Shown in pieces: positions 5,568-8,876 of a DNA stretch of 8,876 nt. The stretch lies in the NCBI GenBank assembly GCA_016284575.1, contig JAEEPD010000154.1, forward strand, positions 1 through 8,876, read 5' to 3'. Position 1 is the stretch's first letter; the number at the start of each line of letters is the position of its first letter. Under the pieces are notes generated by a model. It worked only from the letters and a program-made list of their open reading frames with translations. It was not told the DNA's origin and did not search any database. The DNA is from Bacillota bacterium. GTDB lineage: Bacteria > Bacillota > Clostridia > Peptostreptococcales > Anaerovoracaceae. The position numbers were made by a program, and so were the translations under genes.

Positions 5568-7532
5568 ATGAGCAAGCTGACAATCAACGATCTTTACAAC
5601 TACAAATTCCTCTCCAGACCGAGGTTTTCCCCGGACGGCGAATATCTGGGCTTTGTGGTCCAGACTCCCGACAAGGACAGCAACGGCTACAAGGGCGACA
5701 TCTGGGTCTGCGAGGGCAAGAACATAAGAAGGATGACCTCCGCAGGAGATGCAAAGCAGTTCTTCTGGGAGGACGGAGAGACCATCGTATTCCCTGCTGA
5801 CAGGGATGCGAAGGCTTCAGAAAGCAAGAAGGCCGGTGAAAAGCTCACCATCTTCCAGCGCATCAGCGTATTCGGAGGAGAAGCAGAGGAATTCTTCCGC
5901 ATCCCTCTGGCTGTAAGTGAGATCCTGCCCATGGGAGACGGCATCTACGCCGTTGTGGCAGGCTGGCAGCCCGGAGATCCTGACTTTGGGCGCTGCAGCA
6001 AGGAGGAGCTGGATGCCTTCAAGGCTCAGAAGAAGGAGAACGCGGACTATGAGGTCCTGGAGGAGATACCCTTCTGGGCTGACGGCGGCACCTTCCTTGC
6101 AAAGGGCAGAAAGAGGCTCTACATCTTCAACAGGGAGACAGGGTCCCTGAAGGCAATAACAGATGAGACCACCAATGTGGGCTCCCTGGATCTGGACGGA
6201 AATACCCTCTACTTCAGCGCCAGGAGCTTCGAGGGCCGCATGGACATGCCCTCCGGCATCTACAGCTGGTCCGAGAAGGCCGGCCTAAAGTGCCTTCTGC
6301 ACCAGGAGGATTACATCGTAGACAGAGTCTTCGCAGACAACGGCAAGATCGTCTTCTTCGGCATGGACTGGACCAATATATTCGACAAGGAGCTGATCAG
6401 CGCTCTCTACAGCCTCAAGGACGGCAAGGCAGTGAAGCTGACCGACGGTGAGTGGTCCCCCGGCAGCGCTCCCGGCTCCGACAGCAAGCTGGGCGGAGGC
6501 AGAACAGTGCTCAAGGAGGGCGGTAATATCTATTACACCCATGCTTTCCACACCGGCACCCGCCTTGTGAAGTGCGATTTTGACGGCAATGAGACCGTTC
6601 TCATCGACAGTCCCGACGCTATCGGCGCCTTCGATATCCAGGGCGACAAGCTGATCTTCATCGGCGCCAGCGATGCCTCCGCAGACGAGCTCTGCTTCGG
6701 TCTGGCAGGGGAGAAGATAAGCTCGTTCAACGACTGGATGCTGGAGAAGAGTGTCGTTAAGCCCGAGCCGCTGGTATATGATTTCGACGGTGTGGTCATC
6801 GAAGGCTTCTGCATGAAGCCCGTTGGCTATGAACCCGGAAAGAAGTATCCCGGCATCCTGCAGATCCACGGCGGTCCCAGAGGAGCCTACGGCGGAGCGC
6901 TGTATCATGAGTATCAGTGCATGGCCAACGATGGCTACTTCGTATTCTACTGCAACCCCAGAGGCGGAGACGGCAGAGGCGCTGAATTCGCAGATCTGAG
7001 GGGCAAGTACGGCACCATCGATTATCAGGACATCATGAACTTCACCGATGCTGTACTGAAGGACTATCCCGATATCGACAGGAGCAGACTGGGAGTCACC
7101 GGCGGCAGCTACGGCGGCTACATGACCAACTGGATCATCGGCCACACCGATCTCTTCCACGCGGCGGCGGCCCAAAGATCCATCTCCAACTGGATCAGCA
7201 AGTTCCTCTGCACCGACAACGGCTACCTCTACAACGCCGAGCTGCTGCAGGGCAACCCCTGGGACGACCCCGAGAAGCTCTGGTGGCATTCGCCCCTGAA
7301 GTACGCGGCCAACGCCAAGACTCCTACCCTCTTCATCCAGTCCGATCAGGATTACCGCTGCTGGATGGCCGAGTGCATACAGATGTTCTCGACCCTGAAG
7401 CTGCACGGCGTCGACGCCAGGATCTGCCTCTTCCACGGCGAGAACCACAATCTCTCCAGGGAAGGCAAGCCCAAGAACAGGGTCCGCAGGATCAACGAGA
7501 TCACCGCCTGGATGGACAAGTATCTTAAATAA
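5568..7532 (+). CDS. S9 family serine peptidase (acylaminoacyl-peptidase / YuxL type)
   Basis: This complete 654-residue protein is a prolyl-oligopeptidase-family serine hydrolase, expected to act in the cytoplasm on short peptides or N-blocked peptides. The N-terminal part (about 1-395) consists of repeated beta strands with motifs such as FSPDGEYLGFV, typical of the propeller that restricts access to large substrates. The C-terminal alpha/beta-hydrolase domain (about 400-654) carries the oxyanion-type HGGP (434-437), the nucleophile Ser514 in GVTGGSYGG, the catalytic Asp595 in QDYRC and His627 in GENHNLSR. The string TNWIIGHTDLF followed by QRSISNW is typical of the S9C subgroup that includes Bacillus YuxL. 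Length fits the family (about 600-690). There is no signal peptide or membrane segment. It is the first gene of a rightward operon and lies 14 bases ahead of a paralogue. Exact specificity, whether acylaminoacyl, dipeptidyl or oligopeptidase, cannot be read from sequence. Confidence 0.93.
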   Translation: MSKLTINDLYNYKFLSRPRFSPDGEYLGFVVQTPDKDSNGYKGDIWVCEGKNIRRMTSAGDAKQFFWEDGETIVFPADRDAKASESKKAGEKLTIFQRISVFGGEAEEFFRIPLAVSEILPMGDGIYAVVAGWQPGDPDFGRCSKEELDAFKAQKKENADYEVLEEIPFWADGGTFLAKGRKRLYIFNRETGSLKAITDETTNVGSLDLDGNTLYFSARSFEGRMDMPSGIYSWSEKAGLKCLLHQEDYIVDRVFADNGKIVFFGMDWTNIFDKELISALYSLKDGKAVKLTDGEWSPGSAPGSDSKLGGGRTVLKEGGNIYYTHAFHTGTRLVKCDFDGNETVLIDSPDAIGAFDIQGDKLIFIGASDASADELCFGLAGEKISSFNDWMLEKSVVKPEPLVYDFDGVVIEGFCMKPVGYEPGKKYPGILQIHGGPRGAYGGALYHEYQCMANDGYFVFYCNPRGGDGRGAEFADLRGKYGTIDYQDIMNFTDAVLKDYPDIDRSRLGVTGGSYGGYMTNWIIGHTDLFHAAAAQRSISNWISKFLCTDNGYLYNAELLQGNPWDDPEKLWWHSPLKYAANAKTPTLFIQSDQDYRCWMAECIQMFSTLKLHGVDARICLFHGENHNLSREGKPKNRVRRINEITAWMDKYLK

Positions 7533-7536
7533 GGAG
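7531..7536 (+). promoter_or_regulatory. Ribosome binding site overlapping the upstream stop codon
   Basis: AAGGAG (7531-7536) shares its first two bases with the TAA stop of the first S9 peptidase (7530-7532) and lies 10 bases before the ATG at 7547. The tight arrangement, with no room for a promoter or terminator, indicates co-transcription and possibly translational coupling of the two paralogues. Confidence 0.75.
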
Positions 7537-7546
7537 ACTGTAATAA

Positions 7547-8876
7547 ATGAGAAAAGTTGATGTAAAAGACATTTACGATTTCAAGTTCGTATCGGCCCCC
7601 AGCTTCTCCCCCGCGGGAGACAAGGCCGTCTTCACCGTGGCTCAGGCCTGCGAGAAGAACAACAACTACAATTACGATCTCTTCCTCCTCGAGGACGGGA
7701 AGTATCGCAGACTGACCGGCAGCCATGACGTCAGATCCGCCCTCTGGCTCGACAACGACACCCTGCTCTTCTCCTCCATGAGAAAGGCGGAAGACAAGGA
7801 GGCCGTGAAGAAGGGCGAAGCCCTGACGGTCTTCTATTCCCTCGATCTCAAGGGCGGCGAGGCTCAGGAATACATGAGACTGCCCCTCAAGGAAGCCCAG
7901 CTCCAGAAGCTCGAAGACGGCAGCTTCGCCTGCGTCGCCAAGTACGACTTCAGCGGCGAGGACAGCCCCCTCTGCGAAGTTTTTGAAGAGCTGCCCTTCT
8001 GGTTCAACGGCATGGGCTACCGCTCCAAGGTCAGGAACCGTCTCTACCTCGTAAAGGACGGCAAGCCCGAGGCCCTCACCGGCGAGCACGAGAGCGTCTC
8101 CTCCTGCAACGTGCACGGAAACGACATCATCATCGTCTCCCACGAGTTCGAGAACTACCAGGGCACCGACATCGGCATCAGCCTCTTCAAGGACGGCGAG
8201 AGAAAGGTACTCATTCCCGACGGACCCGCCTGGAACAGCCACTGGGCAGGCTTCTGGGGCGACATTCCCGTCGCCACCATGACCGACGGCAAGCTCCACG
8301 GCCGCAACCAGATCGCCGCCATGTACGCCCTCGACGGCGCCGAGCCCAGGCCCCTCTTCGACAACGAGGAGGTCATAGGCTCCGGCATCACCGGCGACTC
8401 CTCCCTCGGCAGCGGCAAGAAGATAGTCTGCGACGGGAACGATCTCTATTACGTGACCGTAGTCGACACCTTCATCGTGATGAGGAAGTTCTCGGGCGGC
8501 GAGCTCGAGACCGTTCTCACCGCGACCGGCTCCGTCGACCACATCGACGTGAAGAACGGCAGGATCCTGGCGACCGGCGTGGCCGAGGACAGGCTCCCCG
8601 AGCTCTACGAAGTCAAGAACGGCGCCCTGGTGCGCCTCACCTCCTTCAACGAGGAGCTCTACACCGAAAGACTCATCGCCAGGCCCGAGAGGCTCAGCGT
8701 CAAGAGCGACGGCTGGGATATCAACGGCTATGTCCTGAAGCCCACCGATTACGAGGAAGGCAAGACCTATCCCGCCATCATGGACATCCACGGCGGCCCG
8801 TTCGCGGCCTTCGGCACCCCCTACTTCCATGAGATGCAGGGCTGGGCTGCCAAGGGCTACTTCGTGTTCTACTGCA
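7547..8876 (+). CDS. Second S9 family serine peptidase paralogue (3'-partial)
   Basis: The first 443 residues are visible; the window ends inside codon 444, so about 190-200 residues, including the catalytic Ser, Asp and His, are missing. The opening DIYDFKFVSAPSFSP mirrors DLYNYKFLSRPRFSP of the upstream protein. Colinear matches continue: CEVFEELPFW against YEVLEEIPFW, SSLGSGKKIV against SKLGGGRTVL, the HGGP motif (415-418), and the last visible residues GYFVFYC, identical to residues 456-462 upstream. The propeller is therefore present and the hydrolase domain has begun, about 19 residues shorter up to this point. Identity is modest, implying an old duplication or separate acquisition rather than a recent copy. 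No signal peptide is seen. Codons end in C or G far more often than in the first gene. Catalytic competence cannot be judged here. Peptidase family is confident; substrate is unknown. Confidence 0.88.
   Translation, partial: MRKVDVKDIYDFKFVSAPSFSPAGDKAVFTVAQACEKNNNYNYDLFLLEDGKYRRLTGSHDVRSALWLDNDTLLFSSMRKAEDKEAVKKGEALTVFYSLDLKGGEAQEYMRLPLKEAQLQKLEDGSFACVAKYDFSGEDSPLCEVFEELPFWFNGMGYRSKVRNRLYLVKDGKPEALTGEHESVSSCNVHGNDIIIVSHEFENYQGTDIGISLFKDGERKVLIPDGPAWNSHWAGFWGDIPVATMTDGKLHGRNQIAAMYALDGAEPRPLFDNEEVIGSGITGDSSLGSGKKIVCDGNDLYYVTVVDTFIVMRKFSGGELETVLTATGSVDHIDVKNGRILATGVAEDRLPELYEVKNGALVRLTSFNEELYTERLIARPERLSVKSDGWDINGYVLKPTDYEEGKTYPAIMDIHGGPFAAFGTPYFHEMQGWAAKGYFVFYC

Noticed and set aside
6285..7448. 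Minus-strand open frame (387 codons) opposite the first S9 peptidase.
   Set aside because: It has the same Val/Gly/Ala-rich shadow composition and lies over the catalytic domain of a well-supported gene, with no recognisable motif.
7352..8830. Long minus-strand open frame (492 codons) opposite the second S9 peptidase.
   Set aside because: Its product is a low-complexity string of Val, Gly, Ala, Glu and Asp with no domain. It is the mirror of GC-ending codons in the plus-strand gene, which remove antisense stops, and the plus-strand frame has clear S9 motifs.
1..8876. Mobile element, CRISPR array, tRNA/rRNA gene or defence system.
   Set aside because: No transposase or integrase, no regularly spaced repeats, no cloverleaf or rRNA-like sequence and no defence-type domain was seen on either strand.

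Overview
This window looks like a chromosomal segment of a Gram-positive gut-type anaerobe of the Bacillota, most likely class Clostridia. The support is an LPXTG cell-wall-anchored surface protein built from InlB-type repeats plus a SpaA domain, strong AGGAGG-type ribosome binding sites, sigma-A-like promoters including a TGn-extended -10, and U-tract hairpin terminators. No rRNA or tRNA gene or taxon-specific marker is present, so the assignment stays at class level and is an inference.

Layout. (1) Positions 1-3747 (+) hold the 3' part of a very large gene for a secreted, sortase-anchored surface protein. Its 5' end, with the signal peptide, lies outside the window. Visible modules are a series of degenerate InlB/Flg_new-type repeats, two beta-rich modules I cannot name with certainty, a SpaA-like isopeptide domain and an LPSTG sorting signal. 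(2) Positions 3748-3907 are a convergent intergenic region with an outer inverted repeat and a strong bidirectional terminator. (3) Positions 3908-5341 (-) encode a complete AbgB-like M20D amidohydrolase (aminobenzoyl-glutamate hydrolase family). (4) Positions 5342-5567 are a divergent regulatory region: a near-consensus promoter for the amidohydrolase, an extended -10 promoter for the rightward genes, and a perfect 14-bp palindrome just after the predicted rightward start site. (5) Positions 5568-7532 (+) encode a complete 654-residue S9 (acylaminoacyl-peptidase/YuxL type) serine peptidase. (6) Positions 7547-8876 (+) encode the first 443 residues of a second S9-family paralogue, cut off by the window edge just before its catalytic serine.

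How the parts fit. The M20D hydrolase and the two S9 peptidases are all predicted cytoplasmic and are divergently transcribed from one short control region. This suggests a small unit for intracellular breakdown of peptides or amidated/acylated amino acids. The surface protein converges on this unit and is insulated from it by the terminator, so there is no sign of a shared function. I see no mobile element, CRISPR array, RNA gene or defence system. The most unusual feature is the module mosaic and composition shift inside the surface protein. Nothing here can be claimed with confidence as an undescribed system.
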